Assembly (NCBI RefSeq): GCF_000521605.1
Contig: NZ_CP006942.1
Span: forward strand, 124,001 to 188,000
From: Mannheimia sp. USDA-ARS-USMARC-1261
GTDB taxonomy: Bacteria > Pseudomonadota > Gammaproteobacteria > Enterobacterales > Pasteurellaceae
DNA length: 64,000 bases
Reading direction: 5' to 3'
Shown here: piece by piece, positions 1 through 9,148 of the stretch
Layout: every line of letters begins with the position of its first letter
Numbering within the stretch: position 1 is the stretch's first letter
Program-made: the position numbers and the translations under genes
Notes under the pieces: model-generated
The model's database searches: none
What the model saw: only the letters and a program-made list of their open reading frames with translations
Told to the model about the DNA's origin: nothing

Positions 1-146
1 GCTGCATCTAAAAATTTGGGGATACTGTTATAAATATAAGTCCAATTCATATTGCATAAACATTTTGGAGATAATGAAGGCTATTGTGTGAGAAGTAAAA
101 TAAAAAGGGAAAGAATTAGAACTACTTTTTTATAGAGATTAGTTAT

Positions 147-180
147 AAAAAAATCAGCACATTGCTGTGCTGATTTTTTA
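147..180. terminator. bidirectional terminator at the end of the ula operon
   Basis: A perfect 8-bp stem (tcagcaca / tgtgctga) with loop ttgc is flanked by an A-tract on the left and a T-tract on the right, so it can end transcription in both directions. It lies just after the leftward ulaF stop. Bases 1-146 hold nothing else that I can identify. Confidence 0.85.
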
Positions 181-187
181 GTTTGAA

Positions 188-907
188 TTATTGACCATAG
201 TAAGCATTTTTACCGTGTTTGCGGAGATAGTGCTTATCTAACAATTCTTGCTGCATTGGCTCGATATCCGGGCGAACTTGGTGGCTGATAAAATTCATAT
301 AGGCAACTTCTTCTAGCACAACTGAATTATGCACCGCATCGTGTCCGTTTTTACCCCAAGTGAATGGACCGTGTGAATGCACTAATACGCCCGGAATAGC
401 AGTTGGCTCAATACCACGAGTACGGAAAGTTTCCACAATTACACGCCCCGTTTCTAACTCATATCCGCCCGCAATTTCTTCAGGAGTCATTTTACGTGTA
501 CAAGGAATTGCACCGTAGAAATAATCACCTTGTGTTGTACCGAGTGCTAACAGATCTTTACCTGCTTGAGCCCAACCCACAGCGTTGCGTGAATGCGTAT
601 GTACTACGCCGCCAATATCTGTAAATTCACGATAAAGTTCTAAGTGAGTTTCTGTGTCCGAAGATGGCTTTTTATCGCCATATACACGGTTGCCTTGTAA
701 ATCAACAAGCACAATATCTTCAACCGTCATTGCATCATATTCAACACCTGATGGTTTTATAGCAACCAAGCCTGTTTCACGGTCAATTTCACTTACATTG
801 CCCCAAGTGAAAGTAACTAAACCGTGTTTTGGTAATTCTAAATTTGCTGTTAAAACACGTTCTCTTAATGCTTGTAATGCCGGTGTTAATTCGGTTAATT
901 GAGTCAT
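188..907 (-). CDS. ulaF: L-ribulose-5-phosphate 4-epimerase (ascorbate pathway type)
   Basis: Converts L-ribulose 5-phosphate to D-xylulose 5-phosphate, the last step that feeds ascorbate carbon into the pentose phosphate pathway; cytoplasmic. The 239-residue protein shows the class II aldolase/epimerase fold: GNVS (36-39), KPSG (51-54), SSDTETH, the zinc histidines H103 and H105 in HTHS, catalytic D128, a third His in VHSHG (177/179), and a C-terminal AYYGQ whose Tyr237 matches the catalytic Tyr of AraD. Family members are about 231 residues. Its ATG overlaps the ulaE stop (ATGA), implying translational coupling. Sequence alone would also fit AraD or SgbE; the name rests on the ula context. 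Confidence 0.9.
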   Translation of the reverse strand: MTQLTELTPALQALRERVLTANLELPKHGLVTFTWGNVSEIDRETGLVAIKPSGVEYDAMTVEDIVLVDLQGNRVYGDKKPSSDTETHLELYREFTDIGGVVHTHSRNAVGWAQAGKDLLALGTTQGDYFYGAIPCTRKMTPEEIAGGYELETGRVIVETFRTRGIEPTAIPGVLVHSHGPFTWGKNGHDAVHNSVVLEEVAYMNFISHQVRPDIEPMQQELLDKHYLRKHGKNAYYGQ

Positions 908-1764
908 AGCGTGAAGCCCCCTTCTGTCATTTTTTGTTCAATCCAACGGCGAGCATTAATAATCTCAGCGATTGGCTCTTCTGCTTTTTCTGTCCACATT
1001 TCGATTAAAAATGCACCACGATAATTTAATTCAGCCAGCGTTCTAAAGCAAGCAACAAAATCTACACAGCCATCACCGAACGGCACATCACGGAATTGTC
1101 CTTTGCAAGTTTCAGTTACTTTGTAGGTATCTTTCAAGTGGATTGCTGAAATTTTATCCATTCCTAATTTAAGTTCTTCCGCTACGTTATCATTCCACGC
1201 AGAGAGATTACCTAAATCAGGATACACCGTAAACCAAGGAGATTTGATAATATCGTCCCATTTTTTCCAGCGAGTGATGGAACTCATAAATTTGGTATCC
1301 ATAATTTCCACTGCAATAGTAACTTGGTTGCTTGCCGCAAGCTCTACAGCCCACTCTAAGCCTTCTTGGAAGCGTTGGATCGTACCTTCGTCTTGCTCTT
1401 CATAATAAACATCATAGCCGGCAAGCTGAATGGTGCGAATGCCGAGATCAACTGCTAATTGGATAGCCTTTTCCATAATCTCATAGGCTTTTTGACGCGT
1501 TGCTTCATCACGAGAACCGAATGGGAAACGGCGATGCCCTGATAAGCACATTGATGGAATAGTTACACCCGTATTAATGATCGTTTTCACTAATTTAATA
1601 CGCTCTTTTTTGCTCCAATCAAGGCGGGCGAGGCGTTCGTCCGTTTCGTCAATCGACATTTCCACAAAGTCAAAACCGCAGACTTTAGCGATGGAAAGTC
1701 TATCTTGCCACGAAATATTTTTTGGCAAGGCTTTTTCGTAAATACCGAGTTTGTGTTTTCTCAT
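904..1764 (-). CDS. ulaE: L-xylulose-5-phosphate 3-epimerase
   Basis: Isomerises L-xylulose 5-phosphate (product of UlaD) to L-ribulose 5-phosphate (substrate of UlaF). The protein has 286 residues, the usual family size (about 284), with a xylose-isomerase-like TIM barrel. Visible metal/catalytic residues are E153 (AVEIMD), D183 (YPDLGN), H209 (AIHLKD) and E255 (LIEMW). It is transcribed leftward after ulaR and overlaps ulaF by 4 bases. In E. coli ulaE lies in the ulaABCDEF operon; here it has moved with ulaF to the ulaG side of the divergon. Confidence 0.92.
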   Translation of the reverse strand: MRKHKLGIYEKALPKNISWQDRLSIAKVCGFDFVEMSIDETDERLARLDWSKKERIKLVKTIINTGVTIPSMCLSGHRRFPFGSRDEATRQKAYEIMEKAIQLAVDLGIRTIQLAGYDVYYEEQDEGTIQRFQEGLEWAVELAASNQVTIAVEIMDTKFMSSITRWKKWDDIIKSPWFTVYPDLGNLSAWNDNVAEELKLGMDKISAIHLKDTYKVTETCKGQFRDVPFGDGCVDFVACFRTLAELNYRGAFLIEMWTEKAEEPIAEIINARRWIEQKMTEGGFTL

Positions 1765-1807
1765 AGTTTTCCCTAAGGTTGATTTTTATTGTATAGAAAG
1801 AGTACAG

Positions 1808-1853
1808 CAAGCGGTGTGATTTTTGCAAAATTTTGCCGAAATCAGACCGCTTG
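1808..1853. repeat. inverted pair of DNA uptake signals between ulaR and ulaE
   Basis: caagcggt (1808-1815) faces accgcttg (1846-1853); the arms extend with matching gtgattt / aaatcag sequence, giving a long imperfect stem. The right arm touches the stop codon of ulaR. The right copy, extended to 1854, is an exact uptake signal; the left one has g for the first a. It may act as a partial terminator or mRNA-stabilising hairpin within the ulaG-R-E-F unit. Confidence 0.75.
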
Positions 1854-2597
1854 TTATGCCAAAATAATTTCTAATCCTTTTGCCTTTAATTCTTGAATAA
1901 TTGCGGGGTCGGCTTCTTTGCCGGTGATCAGCAAATCGATTTTATCAAATTCTTTGAATAACATTCCGACTTTTTTGCCGAGCTTGGTGCTGTCCATTAG
2001 CACTACATAACGTTCGGCGTGCATTGCCATTTGTTGTTCGGCATTGGCGATGATCATATCGGTTTTAAATAAACCTTCGGTGGTTAATCCTTTACCGCTG
2101 GTGAACATTGTAGTCGCAGCATAGGTCATCTCATTTTGGGTGTTGAGCGAGAGCATTACTTTTTTATTTTTATTATATTGCCCGCCCATAATCACTACAT
2201 CATCGTGAGAGCCTTCAATCAACTGATTTGCAAGCGGTAGATAATTGGTAATAATTTGCAATTTTCGCCCACAGAGTACATTGCCGAGCATTTCCATTGT
2301 TGAGCCGCAAGTTAAAATTAAACTTTCTCCTTCTTTGCATAAATGCCCAGCTGCTTCAGCAATACGTTGTTTTTCTTTGGCATTGTTGGTTTTTTTAGGC
2401 TCTTTATTTGAAGGTGAAAAAATTGCTTCTGCCCCGTTTCTCACTTTTTTTAATTTGCCTTGCTCATTTAATTTACTAATATCTCGCCTTGCGGTGGCAG
2501 GCGAAATATTTAGCAACTGCATAATATCAGTAGTTGAGAGAACTTTACGTTCGCCCAGCAATGCTAATAATTCTTTGTGTCTGTAGCTTTCGTTCAT
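1854..2597 (-). CDS. ulaR: DeoR-family repressor of ascorbate utilisation
   Basis: Predicted repressor of the ula genes that responds to L-ascorbate 6-phosphate in the well-studied E. coli system. The 247 residues divide into an N-terminal DeoR winged helix-turn-helix (about 5-57, with LSTTDIMQLLNISPATARRD) and a C-terminal DeoRC sugar-phosphate sensor domain (about 75-235, with LILTCGSTMEM). It lies 84 bp after ulaG and 90 bp before ulaE on the same strand, so it is part of the divergon it likely controls. The operator cannot be pinned down by eye. Confidence 0.88.
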   Translation of the reverse strand: MNESYRHKELLALLGERKVLSTTDIMQLLNISPATARRDISKLNEQGKLKKVRNGAEAIFSPSNKEPKKTNNAKEKQRIAEAAGHLCKEGESLILTCGSTMEMLGNVLCGRKLQIITNYLPLANQLIEGSHDDVVIMGGQYNKNKKVMLSLNTQNEMTYAATTMFTSGKGLTTEGLFKTDMIIANAEQQMAMHAERYVVLMDSTKLGKKVGMLFKEFDKIDLLITGKEADPAIIQELKAKGLEIILA

Positions 2598-2681
2598 TAT
2601 TCCTTCCTTGTTTGCATTGTTATTGTAAGTTGTAATGAACCTTAAAGATAGAGGCGAATGAAATTCGCCTCTAAGTAGCCA

Positions 2682-3773
2682 TTACAGCATTGATTTAAAT
2701 TGAATATTTGGCTCTTGCTCGAAGCAGTCATCAAAACCACGAGGGTGGTGGTATTCAATTAAATCTTTATCGCGAGGGTAAACATATTTGCCACCCACTT
2801 CCCAAATGAATGGGTGGAATTGGTATTGCAAGCGGTCTTTACGCATACGCCATAAATCAATGATTTCTTGCGTACTTGCCATAAAGTTTGTCCAAATATC
2901 GTGATGAACAGGAATGATTACTTTACAACGTAAGCATTCTGCCATACGCAATAAATCGACAGAAGTCATTTTATCGGCAATACCGACAGGGTTTTCGCCA
3001 TAGTTATTTAAAGCAACGTCAATATCAAATTGTTTACCGTGTTTAGCAAATTGGATTGAGTAGTGAGAGTCTGCACCGTGATAAATGTTACCGCCAGGGG
3101 TTTTAAACACATAGTTTACTGCTTTACGCCCCATTTCTTCGTCAGACGGACAAAGTCCGGCTAACTCACCACCTCGTTCTTCAGCACCTTCAACAGGTAA
3201 AGTTACGAGACAGGTGCGGTCGAAAGAGTCTAAAGCGTGAATTTCGACGTCTTTTAATTTCACTACATCGCCTGGTTTCACGATGATAATACGTTCTTCC
3301 GGCACGCCCCATTTTTTCCATAATTCCGCACAATGCCAAGGACCAACAAATTTAACGTGATCGAGTTTAGGGTTATTACAAATGGCAGCAGCGACGTTTA
3401 CGTCAATATGATCTGAGTGATAGTGAGAAGCGAGAATGAAATCAACCTCATTGATCGCAAAAGGATCTAATACCATTGGTTGAGCTCGTAAGTTTGGTTG
3501 TAATTTACGCACACCTGCCATATTTGCCATTTGATGCCCACGCACCATATCTTTTACTTTCTTAGTTGATTTACCACGTCCACACCATAAATCCATACAA
3601 ATATTTGCACCGGCAGGGGTTTTGATCCAAACACCTACACAGCCTAACCACCACATTGCGAAATTGCCTTCAGGCACAACTTCTTCTTCAATTTCTTCGT
3701 TTAACCAAGTCCCCCATTCTGGAAAAGTTGAAAGAATCCAGCTTTCACGGGTAATTTCTTGAATTTTGCTCAT
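2682..3773 (-). CDS. ulaG: L-ascorbate-6-phosphate lactonase
   Basis: Hydrolyses L-ascorbate 6-phosphate, the product of PTS uptake, to 3-keto-L-gulonate 6-phosphate; cytoplasmic metalloenzyme. The 363-residue protein has the metallo-beta-lactamase signature HYHSDH at 117-122 and a further metal-ligand region GADSHYS near 234-240. Length is close to the E. coli enzyme (354). It is the first gene of the leftward unit and its start faces ulaAB across a 363-bp regulatory region. The stop is followed by an 84-bp gap to ulaR. Confidence 0.94.
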   Translation of the reverse strand: MSKIQEITRESWILSTFPEWGTWLNEEIEEEVVPEGNFAMWWLGCVGVWIKTPAGANICMDLWCGRGKSTKKVKDMVRGHQMANMAGVRKLQPNLRAQPMVLDPFAINEVDFILASHYHSDHIDVNVAAAICNNPKLDHVKFVGPWHCAELWKKWGVPEERIIIVKPGDVVKLKDVEIHALDSFDRTCLVTLPVEGAEERGGELAGLCPSDEEMGRKAVNYVFKTPGGNIYHGADSHYSIQFAKHGKQFDIDVALNNYGENPVGIADKMTSVDLLRMAECLRCKVIIPVHHDIWTNFMASTQEIIDLWRMRKDRLQYQFHPFIWEVGGKYVYPRDKDLIEYHHPRGFDDCFEQEPNIQFKSML

Positions 3774-3867
3774 TGTGAACTCCTGTTTTGTTCATTTAAA
3801 AGAATAATTTAATCAAAATAAATCATATATAATCATAATTAAATAGCCAACTACTTTTTTAGAAAAA

Positions 3868-3883
3868 TGTGATCTAAGTCTAA
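3868..3883. promoter_or_regulatory. weak CRP-like site on the ulaG side
   Basis: One perfect half-site, tgtga, is followed six bases later by tctaa (3 of 5 matches to tcaca). It lies 95 bp upstream of the ulaG start in the divergent region and may serve the leftward promoter. This is a weak match. Confidence 0.3.
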
Positions 3884-4010
3884 TTTTGGTATTTATTTTT
3901 ATAAAAATATATTTTAACTATTTGTTAGTTATCTATATTTTAAATATAAAATAGTATTTATAGCTATTTATAACAGTGGAATTAAATAATCAGAGTATAT
4001 AAAAATAAAA

Positions 4011-4026
4011 TGTGATCTTGCTCACA
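4011..4026. promoter_or_regulatory. perfect CRP-binding site in the ulaG/ulaA divergent region
   Basis: tgtgatcttgctcaca matches the CRP consensus tgtga-N6-tcaca exactly. It lies 111 bp before the ulaAB start and 238 bp before ulaG. The whole 363-bp gap (3774-4136) is very AT-rich and holds no gene; UlaR operators are expected here but I cannot define them. Confidence 0.85.
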
Positions 4027-4136
4027 AATAATAAAAAATAATCTTTTGCAATCTGATAAGAGCATTTATCATTTAATTGATGCCGTAATAGGCTATATTT
4101 CCCTCAAATTCAAATCTCTCAAAAAGAGGCTAAATT

Positions 4137-5930
4137 ATGGACTTTTTAACTGAAATTCTCCTTTTCTTAAAGGAGCAGGTGTTAAATAAAGCACATTTCT
4201 TATTGGGTATTGTTGCCTGTTTGGGCTACATTCTTCTTAAAAAAGACACATCAACCGTACTTAAAGGCACAATTAAAACCATCGTCGGTTTTATGATTGT
4301 ACAAGCCGGTTCCGGTTTCTTGGTGACTAACTTCAAACCGGTGATTGACGGATTAGCAAAATATCACCAATTAGCAGGCGCGGTTATTGACCCTTACACC
4401 AGTATGCAATCTACCATTCAAACGATGGGCGAAAACTATTCTTGGGTAGGTTATGCCGTAATTGGTGCATTATTGTTAAATATCTTGCTCGTGGTGTTCC
4501 GCCGTTTAACCGGTATCCGCACGATTATGCTTACAGGGCATATTATGTTCCAACAAGCGGGCTTGGTTGCAGTGTTCTATATGATTATCGGTGCTTCATT
4601 TTGGGAAACCGTGATTTATACCTCTGTGTTAATGGCGCTTTACTGGGGTATTTCTTCCAACATTATGTACAAACCGACCCAAGCGGTCACAGGCGGTGCT
4701 GGTTTCTCTATCGGTCACCAACAACAAATTGCCTCTTGGATTGCGGTGAAAATCGCCCCGAAACTTGGCGATAAAAACGATACTGTGGATAAAATGAAAT
4801 TACCGAACTGGTTAAACATTTTCCACGACAGTATTTCGGCGACTGCTTTAGTGATGACCGTTTTCTTCGGCATTATCTTACTTTCTTTTGGTTTAGATAA
4901 CTTAAAAGAGCTTGCCGGCAAAACCAACTGGTTTATGTACATTCTTGAAATGGGCTTGAAATTTGCGGTAGCGATTCAAATCATCGTAACCGGTGTGCGT
5001 ATGTTTGTGGCGGAACTTTCAGAAGCATTCAAAGGTATCGCAGAACGCTTAATTCCAAACTCAGTATTGGCAATTGACTGTGCGGCCATCTACGCCTTCT
5101 CACCAAATGCGATGGTATTCGGCTTTATGTGGGGTGCTATTGGTCAATTCGTAGCAGTTGCCGGTTTATTAGCGGTTGGCTCACCGGTATTGATTATTCC
5201 AGGCTTTATCCCGATGTTCTTCTCTAACGCCACAATCGGTGTGTTCGCAAACCAATTCGGTGGTTGGAAAGCGGTGATGAAAATCTGTTTTGTAATGGGT
5301 ATCATCGAAGTGTTAGGCTCTGCGTGGGTTATCCAAATGCTTGCAAGCCAAGGCACCACTTTCAACGGCTGGATGGGTATGGCAGACTGGGCATTATTCT
5401 TCCCACCAATCCTGCAAGGTATCATCAGCGTACCGGGTTTCTTCTTCGTGATTGTAGCAGCGGCGATGGTGTATATGTTCTTCGCATCTAAACAACTTCG
5501 TGCTGAAGAAGCGGAAGCGGCAGCAAAAGGCTTAACCCTTGAACAGTTAGACGGCTACGGCTTAGATGAAGTGAAAGCTGAGGAAGCTCCAAAAGCGGCG
5601 GTACAAGCGGTCGAAAATGCTGAAAATTCTGCAAATCCGATTCGTATCCTCGCGGTGTGTGGCTCAGGTCAAGGCTCATCAATGATGATGAAAATGAAGA
5701 TCAAAGGCTATTTAGACAAACGCGGTATTCCAAATATTATGGACTCTTGTGCGGTAACTGATTACAAAGGCAAATTAAGTGAAGTAGATATTATTGTATC
5801 AAGTAAACATTTAGCCAATGAAATCGACGTACCAGAGGGTAAAGCGGTACTCGGCGTGCAAAATATGCTAAACCCGAACTCATTCGGCGATGAATTAGTT
5901 GAATTAATCAACAAACATCAGGCAAAATAA
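4137..5930 (+). CDS. ulaAB: ascorbate PTS transporter, fused EIIC-EIIB
   Basis: Imports and phosphorylates L-ascorbate at the inner membrane. The first ~450 residues are the polytopic UlaA-type EIIC with many hydrophobic segments; an Ala/Glu-rich linker (about 450-500, [10 protein letters not shown] and EEAPKAAVQ) leads to a UlaB-type EIIB domain. The EIIB phosphorylation site is C508 in VCGSGQGSS. In E. coli UlaA (465 aa) and UlaB (101 aa) are separate; the 597-residue length equals both plus a linker. An uptake signal (5603-5611) lies inside the linker coding region. First gene of the rightward unit, downstream of the perfect CRP site. Confidence 0.93.
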   Translation: MDFLTEILLFLKEQVLNKAHFLLGIVACLGYILLKKDTSTVLKGTIKTIVGFMIVQAGSGFLVTNFKPVIDGLAKYHQLAGAVIDPYTSMQSTIQTMGENYSWVGYAVIGALLLNILLVVFRRLTGIRTIMLTGHIMFQQAGLVAVFYMIIGASFWETVIYTSVLMALYWGISSNIMYKPTQAVTGGAGFSIGHQQQIASWIAVKIAPKLGDKNDTVDKMKLPNWLNIFHDSISATALVMTVFFGIILLSFGLDNLKELAGKTNWFMYILEMGLKFAVAIQIIVTGVRMFVAELSEAFKGIAERLIPNSVLAIDCAAIYAFSPNAMVFGFMWGAIGQFVAVAGLLAVGSPVLIIPGFIPMFFSNATIGVFANQFGGWKAVMKICFVMGIIEVLGSAWVIQMLASQGTTFNGWMGMADWALFFPPILQGIISVPGFFFVIVAAAMVYMFFASKQLRAEEAEAAAKGLTLEQLDGYGLDEVKAEEAPKAAVQAVENAENSANPIRILAVCGSGQGSSMMMKMKIKGYLDKRGIPNIMDSCAVTDYKGKLSEVDIIVSSKHLANEIDVPEGKAVLGVQNMLNPNSFGDELVELINKHQAK

Positions 5931-5936
5931 TCTTAA

Positions 5937-5959
5937 TTCCCCTTACTTTGTAAGGGGAA
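5937..5959. repeat. perfect hairpin between ulaAB and aphA
   Basis: ttccccttac and gtaaggggaa form a 10-bp perfect stem with a 3-base loop, 6 bases after the ulaAB stop. No T-run follows, so it is more likely an mRNA-processing or stabilising element, or a weak attenuator, than a full terminator. Confidence 0.6.
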
Positions 5960-5980
5960 ATTTACTAACAGGAATAATAT

Positions 5981-6700
5981 ATGAAATTCTCTCGTACTTT
6001 TCTATTCACTTTACTATCCACCGCCTTAGTATGTTCTGCTCAAGCAGCACCAAAAGAACCATACACTCAACCGGGTTTTGACACTCGTAGCATTGAAAAA
6101 CAACAAGCACCAATTCATTGGGTTTCAGTCGAGCAAATCAAAGCAAGCCTTGAAGGAAAGCCGCCAATGAATGTTAGTTTTGATATTGATGATACTGTAT
6201 TGGCAAGTAGCGGTTGTTTCTATTATGGTAAAGAAAAATATTCACCAAATGATTACAGTTATCTGAAAAATCAAGATTTCTGGGATGAAATCAATGCAGG
6301 TTGTGATAAATACTCTATTCCAAAAGAGGCTGCCCGTGAACTTATTAATATGCATCAAGAGCGAGGAGATAAAGTTTTCTTCATCACAGGGCGTACAGCC
6401 GGTAAAGATGATCAATTAACACCATTGTTAGCAAAAACATTTGGCATTAAAGATATGCAGCCCGTGAATTTTATGGGTGGACACGGCGTAGATCAACTTA
6501 AAACTAAATTTAATAAAACGGCAGGCATTTTAAAACATAATGTACAGTTACATTATGGCGATAGTGATGATGACATTCTTGCAGCAAAAGAGGCGGGTAT
6601 TCGTGGTATTCGTTTATTGCGTGCAACCAATTCAACTTATTTACCGTTCCCACAAGCAGGTGGATATGGTGAAGAAGTTTTAATTAATTCTAGTTATTAA
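5981..6700 (+). CDS. aphA: class B periplasmic acid phosphatase
   Basis: Predicted secreted phosphomonoesterase of the DDDD/HAD superfamily. An N-terminal signal peptide ends near residue 23 (CSAQA|A). The catalytic motif FDIDDTV lies near 66-72, ITGRTAG supplies the second HAD motif, and GDSDDDI the metal-binding third motif. The 239 residues match E. coli AphA (237) in length and in the C-terminal PQAGGYGEEV. Family members dephosphorylate nucleotides and other phosphomonoesters. It sits between ulaAB and ulaC, an unusual place. It could release free ascorbate from external phospho-ascorbate, but that is inference. Confidence 0.9.
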   Translation: MKFSRTFLFTLLSTALVCSAQAAPKEPYTQPGFDTRSIEKQQAPIHWVSVEQIKASLEGKPPMNVSFDIDDTVLASSGCFYYGKEKYSPNDYSYLKNQDFWDEINAGCDKYSIPKEAARELINMHQERGDKVFFITGRTAGKDDQLTPLLAKTFGIKDMQPVNFMGGHGVDQLKTKFNKTAGILKHNVQLHYGDSDDDILAAKEAGIRGIRLLRATNSTYLPFPQAGGYGEEVLINSSY

Positions 6701-6741
6701 TCTGTTATGATTTGTATAGTAATTATCTTTAAGGAAAGAAA

Positions 6742-7212
6742 ATGAACTTAAAACAATCTCTTATTGAAAACAATTCAATTCTTCTTAATCAAAAAGCAGC
6801 AAACTGGAAAGAAGCAATTAAACTAGGTACAAATTTACTTGAAAAATCAGGGGCTATTGAACCTCGTTACTACGATAACATTATCAGTAAAATTGAAGAA
6901 ATGGGACCTTATATTATTCTTGCACCGGGTTTAGCAATGCCACACGCACGCCCTGAAGAGGGTGTGGTTAAAACGTCATTTGCGTTAGTAACTTTGGTAG
7001 AACCTGTTTATTTTGATGGCGAAGATGAACCTGTTTCTGTGTTATTTACCCTTGCAGGGAGCGATTCAGACCGCCATATGCAAGGTTTGATGGAAATTAC
7101 CCAAGTTTTAGACGATGAAGAGAGTGAAACAGGGGTCAATTTAGAAAAAGTCTTAGCCTGTAAAACTGCTGATGATGTTTATGCAATGATTGATAACGCA
7201 TTGAACGGCTAG
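6742..7212 (+). CDS. ulaC: ascorbate-specific PTS EIIA component
   Basis: Cytoplasmic phosphocarrier that passes phosphate from HPr to the EIIB domain of the fused UlaAB. The 156-residue protein has the EIIA-mannitol/fructose fold, with the phosphorylated His at H68 in the motif LAMPHARPEEG, the same position as in E. coli UlaC. Start chosen at 6742 behind the ribosome-binding site aaggaaag. It is separated from ulaAB by aphA and followed 37 bp later by ulaD. Confidence 0.93.
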   Translation: MNLKQSLIENNSILLNQKAANWKEAIKLGTNLLEKSGAIEPRYYDNIISKIEEMGPYIILAPGLAMPHARPEEGVVKTSFALVTLVEPVYFDGEDEPVSVLFTLAGSDSDRHMQGLMEITQVLDDEESETGVNLEKVLACKTADDVYAMIDNALNG

Positions 7213-7249
7213 TATTAACAAATTTTAAAATCCACAGAGGAATATTAAT

Positions 7250-7930
7250 ATGTCAAAACCCTTACTACAAATCGCATTAGATTCACTCAGTTTAGAAAAA
7301 GCCGTTGCGGATGCAAAACAAGCTGAAAATTTAGTAGAAATCATAGAATGTGGCACAATTTTAGCCTTTGCAGAAGGTATGAAAGCTATTTCTACCTTAC
7401 GTGCATTACACCCAAATCACATCATTGTGTGCGATCTAAAAACCACCGACGGTGGTGCAATTTTAGCGAAAATGGCGTTTGAAGCAGGTGCAGATTGGCT
7501 CACTGTTTCTGCCGCTGCTCATCCGGCAACCAAAGCTGCTTGTAAAAAAGTAGCTGATGAGTTCAATGCAGCTCACCCGGAACTCAAAGTGAAAAAAGAG
7601 ATTCAAATTGAAATCTACGGCAACTGGACAGTTGAAAAAGATGCGAAAGAGTGGGTGGAATTAGGGGTTACGCAAGCAATTTATCATCGCTCTCGTGATG
7701 CAGAATTAGCAGGTAAAGGCTGGACAGCAGAAGATATTGAGTTAATGAAGCAACTGTCTGATCTAGGCATTGAAGTATCTATCACTGGTGGTATTGTGCC
7801 GGAAGATATCCACTTGTTCAAAGAAATTAAAAATGCCAAAGCCTTTATTGCCGGTCGTGCATTAGTGGGGGAAAAAGGCAAACAAACTGCTGAAGCGATT
7901 CGTGCAGAAATTGAGAAATACTGGGGCTAA
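7250..7930 (+). CDS. ulaD: 3-keto-L-gulonate-6-phosphate decarboxylase
   Basis: Decarboxylates 3-keto-L-gulonate 6-phosphate to L-xylulose 5-phosphate. Member of the OMP-decarboxylase suprafamily; the signature D62-x-K64-x-x-D67 is visible in CDLKTTDGG, with the phosphate-binding end GGIVPEDI and AGRALVG later. The 226 residues are slightly longer than in E. coli (216). Last gene of the rightward ula unit, followed by a strong terminator. Together with ulaG, E and F on the other strand the pathway from ascorbate to D-xylulose 5-phosphate is complete. Confidence 0.95.
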   Translation: MSKPLLQIALDSLSLEKAVADAKQAENLVEIIECGTILAFAEGMKAISTLRALHPNHIIVCDLKTTDGGAILAKMAFEAGADWLTVSAAAHPATKAACKKVADEFNAAHPELKVKKEIQIEIYGNWTVEKDAKEWVELGVTQAIYHRSRDAELAGKGWTAEDIELMKQLSDLGIEVSITGGIVPEDIHLFKEIKNAKAFIAGRALVGEKGKQTAEAIRAEIEKYWG

Positions 7931-7946
7931 TGAGCCTCTATAAAAG

Positions 7947-7985
7947 AATAGAGTTCTAGCTATCAACTAGAACTCTATTTTTATG
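7947..7985. terminator. terminator after ulaD
   Basis: A 13-bp perfect stem (aatagagttctag / ctagaactctatt) is followed by a T-rich tail. It lies between the convergent ulaD and glycerate kinase genes and may serve both strands. Confidence 0.9.
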
Positions 7986-7999
7986 TGTTGAAAATAGCT

Positions 8000-9142
8000 T
8001 TATTTAGCTGCCGCTATTTTCCATAGCCTTGCAACATTCTCTGCGGTGGAAATCAGATTTTCTTTACCGAGTTTCAGCGTTTCTTCAAGACTACCCAACT
8101 GTCGGATAATCGGGAACACTGCATCAATACCGTGTTGATAAACCACAGGGTAGTCTTCTCGTAAACAACCGACAATCGCAATTACAGACTTGTCAAACTG
8201 CTTAGCCGTTTTGGCAACGCCAATCGGGGTCTTACCTGCGATGGATTGAGCATCCATTCTGCCTTCGCCTGTAATCACTAAATCTGCGTTTGCCACTTTT
8301 TCGGCAAGACGAGTGGCTTCAATAATAATGTTCACTCCGGAACGAAGTGTAACATTTGGCAGCAGTAATAAACCGCCTCCCATCCCGCCAGCCGCTCCAG
8401 CTCCTGCGGTATCGGCAATATTTATACCAAGCTGAATTTGAGCTTGTTTGGCGAAATGGCGGAGAGCATTATCTAAGGTTTTGACCATCTCAGGTGTTGC
8501 TCCTTTCTGCGGTCCAAAAATGGCGGAAGCCCCACGCTCACCACATAACGGATTATCCACATCACAAGCGACTTCAAAGGCGACTTGAGATAAACGTGGG
8601 TCTAAACCACTTAAATCAATCTGTTGAATTTGATTTAACGCTTCGCCACCAAAGCCGATTTCTTGCTTTTCCGCATTGCGGAATGTTGCCCCTAAAGCTT
8701 GTAACATTCCCACTCCGCCATCGTTAGTAGCACTGCCGCCAATGCCGAGAATGATTTTTTCCACCCCGAAATCGAGTGCGGCTTTAATCAGCTCGCCAGT
8801 GCCGTAGCTGGTGGTGATCAGTGGATTTCGCTCGTTGTTTGGTACAAGATGTAAGCCACTTGCCGCCGCCATTTCAATAAAGGCGGTTTTTTTATCGCCC
8901 GATAGCCCGAAAAACGCTTCAACTTGGTTTGCAAGCGGTGCTTTTACGCTGATTTTTTGCAAATTACCTTGAGTGGCATCAATCAGCGATTGCACTGAAC
9001 CTTCACCGCCGTCTGCCATTGGTACAAGCTCATAATCAGCATTCGGAAAAATGCGGGAAAAACCTGTTTGAATTGCCTGAGCCACCTCTAAAGCGGTCAG
9101 GCTCTCTTTAAATGAATCGGGAGCAATTACAATCTTCATCAT
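8000..9142 (-). CDS. garK: glycerate 2-kinase (GarK/GlxK type)
   Basis: Phosphorylates D-glycerate to 2-phosphoglycerate. The 380-residue length equals the E. coli GarK/GlxK family (381). Visible family motifs are the N-terminal KIVIAPDSFKESL, MADGGEGS near 43-50, GIGGSATNDGG near 134-144 and GEGRMDAQS near 292-300. Either of two adjacent Met codons (9142 or 9139) may start. It is the last gene of a leftward unit with a GntP-type permease (6 bp away) and CdaR, which suggests uptake and use of glycerate or a sugar acid. Confidence 0.92.
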   Translation of the reverse strand: MMKIVIAPDSFKESLTALEVAQAIQTGFSRIFPNADYELVPMADGGEGSVQSLIDATQGNLQKISVKAPLANQVEAFFGLSGDKKTAFIEMAAASGLHLVPNNERNPLITTSYGTGELIKAALDFGVEKIILGIGGSATNDGGVGMLQALGATFRNAEKQEIGFGGEALNQIQQIDLSGLDPRLSQVAFEVACDVDNPLCGERGASAIFGPQKGATPEMVKTLDNALRHFAKQAQIQLGINIADTAGAGAAGGMGGGLLLLPNVTLRSGVNIIIEATRLAEKVANADLVITGEGRMDAQSIAGKTPIGVAKTAKQFDKSVIAIVGCLREDYPVVYQHGIDAVFPIIRQLGSLEETLKLGKENLISTAENVARLWKIAAAK

Positions 9143-9148
9143 ACTTCC

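Noticed and set aside
1..91. Open frame running in from the left edge (about 29 codons to a TGA at 89-91)
   Set aside because: It has no recognisable motif and no visible start, and other frames stop quickly. It could be the tail of a gene outside the window, but nothing supports that.
3774..4136. Small protein gene in the ulaG/ulaA gap
   Set aside because: The gap is extremely AT-rich with frequent stops in all frames; it is best explained as a divergent control region.
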